The notes: generated by a model not told the origin, from the sequence alone. 64,000 bases of DNA from CAZOKH01 sp964580315 (GCA_964580315.1 CAZOKH010000001.1:77788-141787); one strand, 5' to 3'; shown: positions 1 to 8,743, numbered from the stretch's first letter. Translations and numbers: made by a program.

Positions 1-110
1 AGTTTCTTTTCACCAACCAGCGCCATATCATGCAAACGGATATTTTCCATATCAACCGCACCCACCACCGGGCCGGCGATGCGGACAATTTTTCCTGGTT
101 TTTTATTCAT
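1..110 (-). CDS. atpA: V/A-type ATPase catalytic subunit A, N-terminal fragment (cut by window edge)
   Basis: Only the first 36 codons are inside the window. The reverse strand reads MNKKPGKIVRIAGPVV and continues in frame to position 1. This GxIxxIxGPVV pattern is the N-terminal beta-barrel start of the catalytic A subunit of V/A-type ATPases. The start codon at 108-110 overlaps the end of the subunit F gene by 8 bases, which implies translational coupling. The position directly after F matches the usual H-I-K-E-C-F-A-B-D order. The nucleotide-binding P-loop would lie outside the window. The call rests on a short N-terminus plus operon position. Confidence 0.85.
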   Translation of the reverse strand, partial: MNKKPGKIVRIAGPVVGAVDMENIRLHDMALVGEKK

Positions 111-444
111 CCTTTTTTCCCTTCAATGTGATGCGGAAACCGATGGCATGTTGAATGAGATCGGCAATCGAGTCGTTGCGTGAAGGAGCTTTGCCAGTGG
201 CCAGCCCGCCGGGAATGGAAACCAGTTGAATGGTATTGCTATTTTGCAGCTTGCGCATCAAAATTGGATCCATGCCGGGCAGCAGGTCGTGATCCACAGC
301 CAGCAGGATCGATTCCTGGTTGTCCAAAAAGGCGCGCAGTCGTTGTTCCACATCGGCCGGTTTATCGGCGGGATAGGTTTCGACACCGGCGAGTTGAAAA
401 CCGGGAACCTGTGAAGGGTGTGTTAGAACCACCAGCCTGCTCAT
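103..444 (-). CDS. atpF: V/A-type ATPase subunit F
   Basis: A 113-residue cytoplasmic protein of the usual subunit F size. This subunit sits on the central rotor stalk with subunit D and joins the A3B3 head to the membrane rotor. The N-terminus (MSRLVVLTHPSQVPGFQLAGVE) shows the family pattern of a short beta strand followed by GFxLAGVE. A hydrophobic strand, SILLAVDHDLL, follows at about residues 45-55. The start overlaps the stop of subunit C in an ATGA junction, and the end overlaps subunit A by 8 bases, so it is an internal gene of a tightly coupled operon. Confidence 0.85.
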   Translation of the reverse strand: MSRLVVLTHPSQVPGFQLAGVETYPADKPADVEQRLRAFLDNQESILLAVDHDLLPGMDPILMRKLQNSNTIQLVSIPGGLATGKAPSRNDSIADLIQHAIGFRITLKGKKDE

Positions 445-1505
445 GACACCATATCCAATCCACGGATGATTTCTGCTGTGGGTATTCCCTCCAGAATGCC
501 CAGGCTGATCCAGCGCAGGTTGCGCACTTCATTGCGTTTTAATGTGAGATACCCCAGCGGCACGCCAATCCCCAGCGGATGGTCTGGGATCAGTTTTACA
601 GCCCATTTCAAAAGGGATAGGCGCAGCGCGTCTTCCATTGGACTTCTTTTCCCCGATAATTTACTGTTTTGTAAACCAGTTTGTAGTGCAGAATAGTATG
701 CGGTTTTACTACAAAATTCAACAGCCTGGTCTAGACTCTCTTGCTTTAACAGTTCTTTTAGAAATTTAAGTGACAACGAACCGCTGTGAACCATCAATCC
801 CTCAAGTTTTTGTTCCAGGTGTTCAACCTGAACCGGGTTTCCAACCATGCGTAACACTAATGACAGGTTGATATGATCTGCCTGAGTCTGGAAATATTGC
901 CGAAGAATTTTTGCATCTTCTCTTGCAACACGGTCTGTTCGTTCAAGGGCATAGGTGAAGTACCAGTTCTCCAGGGCCGCTTCCAGCGTCTTGGGTTCTG
1001 AAATTTCTTGCGTGTTGATGGATTTCAAAATGGCTGAGGTAAAGGGCAATTGCAAAGTGACGATTGTATTTAATGCCTCGCCGGTGTTGGCGCAGTGCGC
1101 CAGCCGGTGCAGCACCGGCTCTGAAATAACTCCTGCTGGAAGCAGCGCTGAAAGGATGTCTTCAGTGGGCAGCATGAGCGTAAGCCCGCGCAGAATGGCT
1201 TTTAAGTTCTGGATGTCATAGTTCCATAAAAGAGTCTCAATGGCATCGCCGGCTTTTCCCGGGTAATATGTTTGCAGCAAGGAGGTTAGTTTCAACAAAT
1301 CTAACCGCAGCGCGAGTTGTACACATTCAATGCCGTGGGCATGACTCAACGCTTCTTTGATTTTTTCCTGGTAGGGTGTTTTTGAAAGAGCGGCAATCAG
1401 CGCTTCCAGGCTGGTCGATGCAGCCATCGATTCCAGGTCACGGGCAGTGAGCAAGCGTGATTTCATGGCGCGCAAACGCGGATTGCCGTAATCAAAGTCA
1501 GACAT
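441..1505 (-). CDS. atpC: V/A-type ATPase subunit C
   Basis: A 354-residue, mostly alpha-helical protein. Subunit C (d in eukaryotic naming) is the funnel that couples the central stalk to the c-ring. The N-terminus MSDFDYGNPRLRAMKSRLL matches the family start (Y-x-N-x-R-x-R-A-M-K). The reading frame stays open upstream to 1781, but that part only shadows the subunit E gene, so I start at 1505. There it overlaps the end of subunit E by 8 bases, the same junction type used elsewhere in the operon. The helical LKAILRG segment (about residues 100-106) also fits the family. Confidence 0.87.
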   Translation of the reverse strand: MSDFDYGNPRLRAMKSRLLTARDLESMAASTSLEALIAALSKTPYQEKIKEALSHAHGIECVQLALRLDLLKLTSLLQTYYPGKAGDAIETLLWNYDIQNLKAILRGLTLMLPTEDILSALLPAGVISEPVLHRLAHCANTGEALNTIVTLQLPFTSAILKSINTQEISEPKTLEAALENWYFTYALERTDRVAREDAKILRQYFQTQADHINLSLVLRMVGNPVQVEHLEQKLEGLMVHSGSLSLKFLKELLKQESLDQAVEFCSKTAYYSALQTGLQNSKLSGKRSPMEDALRLSLLKWAVKLIPDHPLGIGVPLGYLTLKRNEVRNLRWISLGILEGIPTAEIIRGLDMVS

Positions 1506-2121
1506 GGCGTTGAGTGGAATTTTGCAAGGATTCGAAATACCCCGCCAGCGATTCGCGGATAAAGGGCATGGCGCGTTCCAGGCGCATTTCAAGTGTGTTA
1601 TGGATGATGACCTGCCTGTCGGAAGTCTCTGCGACAACGCCGCCCTGGCAGTGCAAATTAAAAAGCAGCTCCACAGGGTGGGAGATTTCGGGCATAATTG
1701 CAGTGAGAAGGGGTTCGTCGCGGGGGTCTGCCAGCAGGCGAATGGTATTGCCGGGCGCAAGTGAGACGCTGATTTGTGCAACGGCTTCCAGGGTCAAATG
1801 ACGGAACAGCACGGAGTAGGAATCTTTTTCACGCGCCTGCTCGAGTCGGCGGCGCGCCTGTTGAACAGCTTCTTCAATCAGTGATGACTGGTTTTCGCCA
1901 ATGATTTTCAGAGCATCAAGCTGCGCCTGCTGCAAAATGCCGGCGCGTTCCTGTGATCCTCTGGATTTGCCTTCCCTGCCAGCGTATTTACGAATGTCAT
2001 TTGATTCGGCAACCGCCTGTTGAAGAATATGCGCGGCTTCCAATTCTGCTTCAGCAAGGATGGCTTTGATTTGTGACGCACCCTGTTGGTTAATTTGCTC
2101 CAGGACGGCGTCAAGGCTCAT
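1498..2121 (-). CDS. atpE: V/A-type ATPase subunit E (peripheral stalk)
   Basis: A 207-residue protein with a long charged helical first half (about residues 1-110, rich in A, E, Q, K and R) and a compact C-terminal domain. This is the build of subunit E, which forms the peripheral stator stalk as a coiled coil with the G/H subunit. The C-terminal part has the typical GGVVAETSDRQVIIHNTLE stretch at about residues 160-178. The start lies two bases after the subunit K stop, and the end overlaps subunit C by 8 bases. All this supports a subunit E call rather than F-type subunit b. Confidence 0.85.
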   Translation of the reverse strand: MSLDAVLEQINQQGASQIKAILAEAELEAAHILQQAVAESNDIRKYAGREGKSRGSQERAGILQQAQLDALKIIGENQSSLIEEAVQQARRRLEQAREKDSYSVLFRHLTLEAVAQISVSLAPGNTIRLLADPRDEPLLTAIMPEISHPVELLFNLHCQGGVVAETSDRQVIIHNTLEMRLERAMPFIRESLAGYFESLQNSTQRHV

Positions 2122-2123
2122 GA

Positions 2124-2354
2124 TTAACCTCCGCCTTGCATAATCATCATGGCAGCGGCGGCGAAACCAAGTATAACCATGGTTTCTGGAATGGCGACCA
2201 GGATGATGATGGTGCCAATCAGTTCGGGGTGTTCGGCAAGCGCACCAATGCCGGCTGCTCCGATGCGCGACTGCGCATAACTGGTGGCAATAGCAGTGAT
2301 CCCGATGGCTAAACCTGCACCGAGAGCGATTAAACCTGTTTCCATTATTTTCAT
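2124..2354 (-). CDS. atpK: V/A-type ATPase rotor subunit K (c subunit)
   Basis: A 76-residue proteolipid with two membrane helices (about 5-38 and 47-72) joined by a polar AEHPELIG loop, so it is a single-hairpin c subunit, half the size of the duplicated NtpK form. The ion-carrying carboxylate is Glu57 in the motif IPETMVILG, which matches the V-type LPETQAIYG pattern. Gln28 in the first helix lies 15 residues before the loop proline, as does the Na+-ligand glutamine of Na+-type F-ATPase c subunits. The Gln usual after Glu-Thr in V-type subunits is Met59 here, so ion specificity is open. Confidence 0.9.
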   Translation of the reverse strand: MKIMETGLIALGAGLAIGITAIATSYAQSRIGAAGIGALAEHPELIGTIIILVAIPETMVILGFAAAAMMIMQGGG

Positions 2355-2418
2355 CTCCTTAAAAAAATAAGAATTCTGCTATTCATTATAAAAGCGCAGG
2401 CTTTTGAACAACACTCCA

Positions 2419-4317
2419 TTATTCTAACGGGCGATTTTGAAAGGGCAGGTAAGGATGCCCGCCGCCTTCATAGAATTTTCGAAAAAACTCGACGTATTGA
2501 AGGCGCAAACTGTGAATGGTTGGACTGAAGGCGCTCATCACCAGGTTGAGGGCATGAATGAGGGAAGCCACAATGACGCCGAGCACAATGCTGCCGATCA
2601 TGCTGCCGATCTGGTTGGCTACCTGGGCTAAATACACTCCTGCCAGTCCAATTGCGGCAATACGCATGTAAGACAGGATGTTTCCGATCAGGCTGATGAA
2701 TTCAACCGGGGCAATGAGAATGCCGCTGATGCCCATGGGAATGCCCAGCAAAACCACTCCCACGATGATGGTAGCCACAGCCGGTGTCATAAAGCCGGCT
2801 GGCAGCGTTTGGGTCAGGGCGCCAACCAGCAAGAACAGACCGATCAATCCAACCAGCATGCCGCTGCGCTCCAGCAGGTGGGTAGGGTTGCGTCCCACCA
2901 CTGCCCGCCAGATGCCGATGATGAGCCCTATGGTGATGTGCGCTGCACCCACACCGCAGGCGATTAATAGCAGGCTGGTGAGATTGCCGCTTTCAAAGCG
3001 GTTGATCCAAATGGAATGCATGCCGTAATGCTCGCCCAGCGTGCCAAAAAATTCTCCGTACAGGATACCGAACAGGATCGTCCAACCGGAACCCAATAAC
3101 AAGATGTTGGCAATATCTTGAAGCGGGCCTTCTTTAAGACGCATGCTTAGCCACAGCGAGAGGAGCAAGAGAATGACGCCATAGCCCAGATCGCCAACCA
3201 TCATCCCGAAAAACAACGGCAGAAAAATGGTCATTAACAGGGAAGGATCAATATCGCTCTCACCGGGGGAAGAATACATTTTCACCATGCGTTCAAAATG
3301 CCGGGTGGGATTCTGGTTCAGCAAGGCCACGGGCATTTTCTTTTTTGTTTCATGGTCAACAGGCAAGCTTTGGATATCAACCTGATCGCCTATTGGTTTC
3401 AGAGAAGCCTGTAAGGTTTCCATTTCATCCGTGGGAAGCCATCCAAATAAGATGAAGGTGTAGGCAGTTGCGCCAACGCAGGATAGCACGGCATATTCAT
3501 CGAGCAGGTTTTGCAGATAACGTTGAGCCGAGAAAAGACTGTTTGCATGGCTGTGGCCCAGTTCAGCCAGTTGGTTTTCGATGGATTTAATCTCAGTTGG
3601 AATGGCGCTCACCCGCTGGTGAATGGCGTCAAAGGCTGATTGAGGGGACAGGCGGCTGATGTCATCGGGCATTTGCAGGCGCGCCAGGTTCTGGCTGCCC
3701 AGTAAAGTATCGATTCTTGAAATTTCTGCCTGTGGTGCAATGATCAATACCGCCAATGTGCTTTCATCAATTGCCCCGCTGACCAGGGTGGCATTTGCCG
3801 CAGTCGCCTGTTTTAATTTTTCTTGCAACTCGTCAATTTGATGCGCCTGGCTGTTGTGCAGCATAATGCCAATGGTGGCGTAACCGGGTTGGTTGGCAAT
3901 GTCTGGAACCAGGGGCAATAATTTGGATAATGTGTCAGCGTAACGCGGCAAAATCTCCATCTCAGACTGGAGAGCCCGTTTTTGGTTTTGCAATTGTTGA
4001 ATTTGCGGTATCAGTTGCTGTACCAGGGAACGAATGGAAATTAGATCTCCGCAGCCATTTTTATGGTCCATGGGCGCTTTGGAGCGGTGAACATTGAGCG
4101 CCTCAATCACTCCATCCAATTGTGTTGAAAGATACAGGGTGTCTTCCTGCTCGCGCCGGGTGCTTTCATCCATTTGATAGGGTTGAATGGATGAGAATTC
4201 AGCCAAATTGTGGATGTCATCAATTTGCAATTTACCAAACTGGTGAAGAATTTGAATAATCTTTTTCAGATCTTTTTTCAGGCCGATGATCTGAAGGCGC
4301 GACATGGGACGAATCAT
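2419..4317 (-). CDS. atpI: V/A-type ATPase membrane subunit I (a subunit)
   Basis: A 632-residue protein of typical length. The first half (to about residue 330) is cytoplasmic and helical with coiled-coil stretches. The second half carries seven or eight hydrophobic segments, beginning with the conserved LMTIFLPLFFGMMVGDLGYG region. Subunit I forms the static half of the ion channel against the K ring and anchors the peripheral stalks. The ISLIGNILSYMRIAAIGLAG stretch holds the expected conserved channel arginine (YMRI) in the C-terminal half. Its start overlaps the H/G stop in an ATGA junction. Confidence 0.92.
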   Translation of the reverse strand: MIRPMSRLQIIGLKKDLKKIIQILHQFGKLQIDDIHNLAEFSSIQPYQMDESTRREQEDTLYLSTQLDGVIEALNVHRSKAPMDHKNGCGDLISIRSLVQQLIPQIQQLQNQKRALQSEMEILPRYADTLSKLLPLVPDIANQPGYATIGIMLHNSQAHQIDELQEKLKQATAANATLVSGAIDESTLAVLIIAPQAEISRIDTLLGSQNLARLQMPDDISRLSPQSAFDAIHQRVSAIPTEIKSIENQLAELGHSHANSLFSAQRYLQNLLDEYAVLSCVGATAYTFILFGWLPTDEMETLQASLKPIGDQVDIQSLPVDHETKKKMPVALLNQNPTRHFERMVKMYSSPGESDIDPSLLMTIFLPLFFGMMVGDLGYGVILLLLSLWLSMRLKEGPLQDIANILLLGSGWTILFGILYGEFFGTLGEHYGMHSIWINRFESGNLTSLLLIACGVGAAHITIGLIIGIWRAVVGRNPTHLLERSGMLVGLIGLFLLVGALTQTLPAGFMTPAVATIIVGVVLLGIPMGISGILIAPVEFISLIGNILSYMRIAAIGLAGVYLAQVANQIGSMIGSIVLGVIVASLIHALNLVMSAFSPTIHSLRLQYVEFFRKFYEGGGHPYLPFQNRPLE

Positions 4318-4667
4318 GATGAACCGTCCTCGTCAAAGTTGATAATCGTATTTACAATCCAATCAACTACCACGGGCATGTTTGCCTTACCGCGCTCTCT
4401 AAGTTCTCTGGATGCTGATCGGGCTTTTGCAATAATTGCACTGGCTTCTTGCTTTGCGGCGGTCAGGGCGTTTTGATACTGCTCGTCGTGCAGGTTTTTT
4501 CCCTGTTGTTCAGCCTGTTTGCGTACGTAGGCTGCCTCGTCCTGTGCGGCAATCAATCGGGCTTCAGCCTGATTGTGCGCTTCATTGATGCGCATCTGAA
4601 TTGATTCTTCAATCTGTAGGATGCGGTTGACGGTTGAAGGGACTGGCGATAAACCTTGTTCATTCAT
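4314..4667 (-). CDS. V/A-type ATPase stalk subunit G/H
   Basis: A 117-residue, highly charged helical protein (Ala/Glu/Gln/Arg-rich from about 15 to 95) that should pair with subunit E as the peripheral stalk coiled coil. It is the first gene of the operon, as ahaH/ntpF is in other species. The C-terminus VVDWIVNTIINFDEDGSS has the VxxIVxxV pattern typical of this small subunit. A promoter with good spacing lies about 45 bases upstream. The short coiled coil limits similarity-based certainty, but gene order supports the call. Confidence 0.8.
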   Translation of the reverse strand: MNEQGLSPVPSTVNRILQIEESIQMRINEAHNQAEARLIAAQDEAAYVRKQAEQQGKNLHDEQYQNALTAAKQEASAIIAKARSASRELRERGKANMPVVVDWIVNTIINFDEDGSS

Positions 4668-4711
4668 AATTAATGATATTCATTCCGATAGAAATGAGCG
4701 GACAAGATTTT

Positions 4712-4740
4712 ACTATACCTGAAATTTGGGAGTAGGACAA
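4712..4740 (-). promoter_or_regulatory. Predicted sigma-70 promoter of the V/A-ATPase operon
   Basis: On the minus strand TTGTCC and TATAGT are separated by exactly 17 bases, about 45 bases before the H/G start codon. It is the only well-spaced pair I see in the 106-base gap in front of the operon. Confidence 0.5.
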
Positions 4741-4773
4741 GAAGGTACACCGGTTTCTGTCTTTTGGAATGGA

Positions 4774-5595
4774 TCAAAAGAGGCCTAGAAAAGCATCCAC
4801 AACACGGGGATCGTACAATGTTCCACGCCCTGCATATAATTCCTGCACGGCAAAATCGTGTCCTCGTGGATCACGGTGAAGACGAAGGTTGGTGACGGCG
4901 TCATAAGTATCTACAACTGCAATAATCCTTGCGCCAAGCGGTATGGACTCCCCTTTTAATCCTAGCGGATAGCCGCTGCCGTCAAATCGTTCGTGATGGG
5001 TGGCAATGATTTCGGCAACAGGTTTCAGTTTTTCAACACACCCAACCATTTCACTTCCCACTTTGGGGTGGCGGTGAATCATCTCCCATTCTTCTTCGGT
5101 TATCTTTTCCTTCTTTTGCATAATGTCGGTGGGGATGGTGATTTCACCAATGTCGTGCAAAGCGGCTGCCAGATTGATAATTTCCACTTCTTCAGCGCTG
5201 CACCCCATGCTGTTTGCCAGGTTGCTGGCAAGCACTGCCATGCGGTCTGTGTGTCCCTGAACATAAGATTCGTGGATATCAAAATTGGAAGCCAGTGTGA
5301 GTAAAACCTTGATATACGCTTCTTCAATATTGGAGAATTTTTTCTTGTTCTTTTCCACCATCGAATTTATTCGTTCGACAGGTGGGATAACCTGATCGAG
5401 CATTTGATTGTTTTTCTTTTCTTCGCAGTCACTTATCGATTTCGCCAGGATTTGATATGTCTTAAAAGTCATTAAAACGACTTCGGGCTGATCGTTTTGT
5501 GTCAGAATCACCGGTTCCTTGCCGCTTTTCGATAATTCAAGCGCTTTTTGCATGGTATCGCACAGGTTTTCCAGGGGCAAAGAAGATATTTGCAT
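4774..5595 (-). CDS. Phd/YefM antitoxin-like domain fused to an HD-GYP domain
   Basis: A 273-residue protein. Residues 1-55 look like a Phd/YefM-type antitoxin N-terminus (helix, then EPVILTQNDQPEVVLM, then a helix). Residues 95-273 form an HD-GYP domain with HTDRMA, HDIG (147-150), HPKVG, HHERFDGSGYP (200-210) and VVDTYDAVT. HD-GYP domains hydrolyse cyclic di-GMP, and the metal ligands and GYP triad are present. I start at 5595 because AGGAGAG lies 7 bases before that ATG; an upstream ATG at 5688 has no such site. A TATACT box lies about 50 bases upstream on this strand without a clear -35. No toxin gene is adjacent, so the N-terminal domain probably serves DNA binding or dimerisation. Confidence 0.8.
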   Translation of the reverse strand: MQISSLPLENLCDTMQKALELSKSGKEPVILTQNDQPEVVLMTFKTYQILAKSISDCEEKKNNQMLDQVIPPVERINSMVEKNKKKFSNIEEAYIKVLLTLASNFDIHESYVQGHTDRMAVLASNLANSMGCSAEEVEIINLAAALHDIGEITIPTDIMQKKEKITEEEWEMIHRHPKVGSEMVGCVEKLKPVAEIIATHHERFDGSGYPLGLKGESIPLGARIIAVVDTYDAVTNLRLHRDPRGHDFAVQELYAGRGTLYDPRVVDAFLGLF

Positions 5596-5700
5596 CACAA
5601 CTCTCCTGATGTTGAATTGAAGCGCAAGCACATTGTTTTCAAATGAGTATATACCAATCTCCATTTTACCATTGACGGACATGATCATTTGATAGCTATT

Positions 5701-5729
5701 TTGACCCGAATAGCAAAGCGTTCTACAAT
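5701..5729 (+). promoter_or_regulatory. Predicted sigma-70 promoter of the SDR gene
   Basis: TTGACC and TACAAT are separated by 17 bases and end 35 bases before the ATG at 5764. It drives rightward away from the HD-GYP gene. Confidence 0.6.
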
Positions 5730-5763
5730 GAATTGGGCAACTCTTTCAAAAAAGGAGCGATAT

Positions 5764-6501
5764 ATGAAGACAGGTATTCAAAACCAGGTGGCCGTCATAA
5801 CCGGAGGTGCTGAAGGAATTGGAAAAGCCACCGCTTTGCGTTTTGCTGCTGATGGCGTGAAACTTGTGCTGGCAGATTTTGATAATCAACGCGGTGAAGC
5901 TGTTGCGAAGCAAATTGAGCAGCAGGGTGGTGAGGCGGTATTTGTGCATGTTGATGTGCGCGACAGCCGGCAAACCCGCCGCATGGCTGAAATTGCCATG
6001 GAGCGCTATGGAAAAATTGATATCCTGGTGACCTGTGCAGGGGTGCTAAAAATGGGCAACCTGGACTCGTTCAGCGAAGAAGACTGGGATTTGACCATGG
6101 ATGTGAACTTGAAGGGGACTTTCCTGAGCTGCCAGGCAGTCATCCCGGCAATGAAAGCTCAAAAACGCGGCGTGATTGTGGTCATTTCATCCAGCGGCAT
6201 CGTACGCCCTTCCCTTGGTTTTTCTGCCTATGTGGCATCCAAAATGGGCGTCCAGGGTTTGATGCAAATTCTGGCGCGCGAATTATTGGATGACAACATC
6301 AGCGTGGTTGCCATTCGTCCGAGTATGGTAAATACATCAATGGGTAGGGTTGGTTTTGTTGAGCGTAAAGGTCGAGTTCCTTCCGAAGAAGATTTGAAAC
6401 ACACTTTAAATGCCGATGAAGTTGCCGGTATTATTACCCACATGGTAAGCCCCGAGATGGCGCGGGCAACCACAACCATTGTCGATACACTGGTGCCGTA
6501 A
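5764..6501 (+). CDS. Short-chain dehydrogenase/reductase (SDR) family oxidoreductase
   Basis: A 245-residue classical SDR. The N-terminal Rossmann motif is TGGAEGIGKATA (about residues 13-24), followed by the acidic LADFD that favours NAD(H). The CAGV motif stands in for NNAG, and the active site has a Ser in VISSSG and the YVASK pair (YxxxK) near residue 155. The substrate cannot be told from sequence. I start at 5764 because AAGGAG lies 6 bases before; the frame is open from 5689 but has no ribosome-binding site there. It converges on the nitroreductase gene with only one base between the two stop codons. Confidence 0.88.
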   Translation: MKTGIQNQVAVITGGAEGIGKATALRFAADGVKLVLADFDNQRGEAVAKQIEQQGGEAVFVHVDVRDSRQTRRMAEIAMERYGKIDILVTCAGVLKMGNLDSFSEEDWDLTMDVNLKGTFLSCQAVIPAMKAQKRGVIVVISSSGIVRPSLGFSAYVASKMGVQGLMQILARELLDDNISVVAIRPSMVNTSMGRVGFVERKGRVPSEEDLKHTLNADEVAGIITHMVSPEMARATTTIVDTLVP

Positions 6502-6502
6502 G

Positions 6503-7339
6503 TTACAGAGCTAACTTTATTTTTGCCAGTGGAATGAATTCTTGCGGGTGTTCGGGCGCCGTCAGAGAAGACGAATCGAAAACTTCCCAGTTGGCAGGCA
6601 TGTCGCAGGTTTTCAAAGCCATCGAGATATTTGCCATGCAAATTCCACCGTCATACAGGCAATACTTTTTAAATTCTGTTGACAGGATATTTGCCAGCTT
6701 TTTTGAAGTGACAAACAAAAACAAAAACGGCTCTTTCCAGAGCAAGCGCCAGGGCTGGGCATTGGTGGCAGAGGGCGCCATCCGGGCGGCTTCGAGAATG
6801 GGCGCCAGCGCTTTGGGTTCTGTGAGAGGTGTTGAGAAATCATTCAAAAAAGCGATCTTTTCCAGCGGCATGCGTTTTTTGGGTTTGTTCCCGGCGCCTG
6901 GAACGCCAGGTTTTCCTAAGGCAAGAATTGCGCCTGTGACGGATTGAGGCGGAAGACCAAATTGATTGTTGATGGCGTGTTCCCTTCCCAGGGTTCCAAT
7001 GAAACAATTTCCAATGCCCATACTGTGCAATTGGACGGCTGTCTGTTCCATGCGGTATCCCAGTTCGGTGTAGGGGTGTTCTCCGCCAGTAATCCAGGTG
7101 ATCAAGATATGCGGCGGATGAATATGCGGATTGATCAAACCCATTGCGGCTGAACGCTCTTTGCCGCTCAGATGACGCATGAGGGAAATTTCCATGGAAT
7201 TGACCGGCAGCAGTGGTTCGGTCATTTGTACCAATTTTTCAATATTATCCAGAGTTTTTTCGTCCAGGGCATTTGGATCATAAGAGCGCAGTGAATACCT
7301 GCTTAACAATGCTTGCTTTAGATGGATCGGATCTGACAT
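6503..7339 (-). CDS. Nitroreductase family flavoprotein
   Basis: A 278-residue protein of the putative TM-type nitroreductase group. The start has the family SRYSLRSYD pattern (about residues 12-20). The second half carries APSATNAQPWR, the FMN-binding motif of nitroreductases, around residue 195. There is a middle GNCFIGTLG segment. Such enzymes use FMN and NAD(P)H to reduce nitro groups, quinones or flavins; the substrate here is unknown. I start at 7339, where GGGAG lies 9 bases before the ATG. A possible minus-strand promoter (TTGACA, 17 bases, TTTACC, 7379-7407) lies upstream. Confidence 0.8.
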   Translation of the reverse strand: MSDPIHLKQALLSRYSLRSYDPNALDEKTLDNIEKLVQMTEPLLPVNSMEISLMRHLSGKERSAAMGLINPHIHPPHILITWITGGEHPYTELGYRMEQTAVQLHSMGIGNCFIGTLGREHAINNQFGLPPQSVTGAILALGKPGVPGAGNKPKKRMPLEKIAFLNDFSTPLTEPKALAPILEAARMAPSATNAQPWRLLWKEPFLFLFVTSKKLANILSTEFKKYCLYDGGICMANISMALKTCDMPANWEVFDSSSLTAPEHPQEFIPLAKIKLAL

Positions 7340-7501
7340 GCGTTTTCTCCCTTTGGGTAAACAGGAACAAATTGATGAGGTAAAAATGGCCTGCAATTGT
7401 GTGTCAATAAATCTTTTCTAATATTACTATACGGCTGAAAACCTGCATGGTTTTGAAAATTAAGAAAGGGATAATGAACACTTAAAGTTTGCTTAATTGG
7501 C

Positions 7502-7530
7502 TTGCACAGGGATGGGATTTGGTATATATT
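7502..7530 (+). promoter_or_regulatory. Predicted sigma-70 promoter of phnD
   Basis: TTGCAC and TATATT are separated by 17 bases. A 70-base leader follows, then GGAGG and the ATG at 7601. Confidence 0.55.
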
Positions 7531-7600
7531 TTTATCAGACGGTTTTAAATGGGGTGTTGAACATCCCTGTCTTTCAACAAATTCTATAAGGAGGATTTAC

Positions 7601-8728
7601 ATGAAGAGACGGTTATTTGCTGTTGTTTTTGCAGCGGTGCTGATTTTGAGCCTGGCGTTAACTGCCTGCCAGCCAGCTGCTGCCCCGGCTGCCCCGGCTG
7701 AACCAGCCGAACCTGCTGAACCTGTTGAACCTGTGGAGGAAGTTGAACCAACCGAGGTGCCGCCGGTTGAAGAAGCTGAGCCTGCGCTGGGTTCAGCCGA
7801 GAGACCCATCAAGGTGTTGTTTGTGCCATCTGTCGATGCCAATGCCATTGTGACGGGCGGCGAAGTGATGGCCAAGTCGCTCAATAAGGCCACCGGCCTG
7901 AACTTTGAAGTGGTGGTCCCCAGCTCGTATGCTGCCACAATCGAAGAAATGTGCGCATCGCCCGATGACACCATGGGTTTCATTCCTGCACTGGGTTATG
8001 TGTTTGCCAGTGAATTGTGCGGCGTCGATGTGGCGTTCAAAGCCATTCGTTATGGAGAATCGGTTTATTGGGCCCAATTCATCGTGCAGCGCGACAGCGG
8101 TATTAACACGTTTGAAGACCTGGCAGGCAAGAAATGGGGATACGGCGATGTTGGTTCAACATCCGGTTATCAGTTCCCACTCACCATGCTGGCTGAGGCT
8201 GGCATTGAGCCCGGTGAAAAAGTGGAAACCGGCGGTCATCCTCAGAGTGTGAAGGCTGTGTATAATGGTGAAGTTGACTTTGCCACCACTTTCTTCACTC
8301 CTCCAGGAAAACCTGAAGGTGAACCTGCCTGGAAGGAAGGCGATGCACCCGATATTCCTGATGACCTGGTTTCGAGCTGCGAAGTTGTGGAAGGCGATAT
8401 TCTCTGCAGTGGTTGGGAAATTCGCGATGCCCGCGCCAATATTCGAGAGGAAGCTCCCGATGTGATCCAGAAGGTAAAGATCTTGACAATTACTCAGGGC
8501 ATCCCCAATGATACCCTCTCATTTGGCCCCGATTTCCCCGCGGATGTGCGTGCTCAAATTGAGACCGCTCTGCTTGAATACTCAACGACTGAGGATTGGG
8601 CGAATACCATCGGCACCAAAGATTTCTACAACTGGACCGGTATTGACACCGCCGAAGATGCAGATTACGACATTGTACGGAAAATGGTTAAAGCCGTTGG
8701 CGTGAAGTTGGAAGATCTGGGTAAGTAA
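7601..8728 (+). CDS. phnD: Phosphonate/phosphite-type ABC transporter substrate-binding lipoprotein
   Basis: A 375-residue lipoprotein. A basic and hydrophobic signal peptide ends in the lipobox LTAC (Cys near residue 24), followed by a linker of Ala-Glu-Pro repeats to about residue 65. The rest is a periplasmic-binding-protein fold of the PhnD family (RPIKVLFVPS, DTMGFIPALGYVFA and the ligand loop GDVGSTSGYQFP). It should bind phosphonate, phosphite or phosphate outside the membrane and deliver it to PhnE. The start at 7601 has GGAGG 7 bases upstream. An intrinsic terminator follows, so phnD is probably made in excess of phnCE. Confidence 0.9.
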   Translation: MKRRLFAVVFAAVLILSLALTACQPAAAPAAPAEPAEPAEPVEPVEEVEPTEVPPVEEAEPALGSAERPIKVLFVPSVDANAIVTGGEVMAKSLNKATGLNFEVVVPSSYAATIEEMCASPDDTMGFIPALGYVFASELCGVDVAFKAIRYGESVYWAQFIVQRDSGINTFEDLAGKKWGYGDVGSTSGYQFPLTMLAEAGIEPGEKVETGGHPQSVKAVYNGEVDFATTFFTPPGKPEGEPAWKEGDAPDIPDDLVSSCEVVEGDILCSGWEIRDARANIREEAPDVIQKVKILTITQGIPNDTLSFGPDFPADVRAQIETALLEYSTTEDWANTIGTKDFYNWTGIDTAEDADYDIVRKMVKAVGVKLEDLGK

Positions 8729-8743
8729 AATTACTTATCCTAC

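Noticed and set aside
1506..1781. N-terminal extension of V/A-ATPase subunit C up to 1781
   Set aside because: The extra 92 codons lie inside subunit E in another frame. The family N-terminus begins at 1505.
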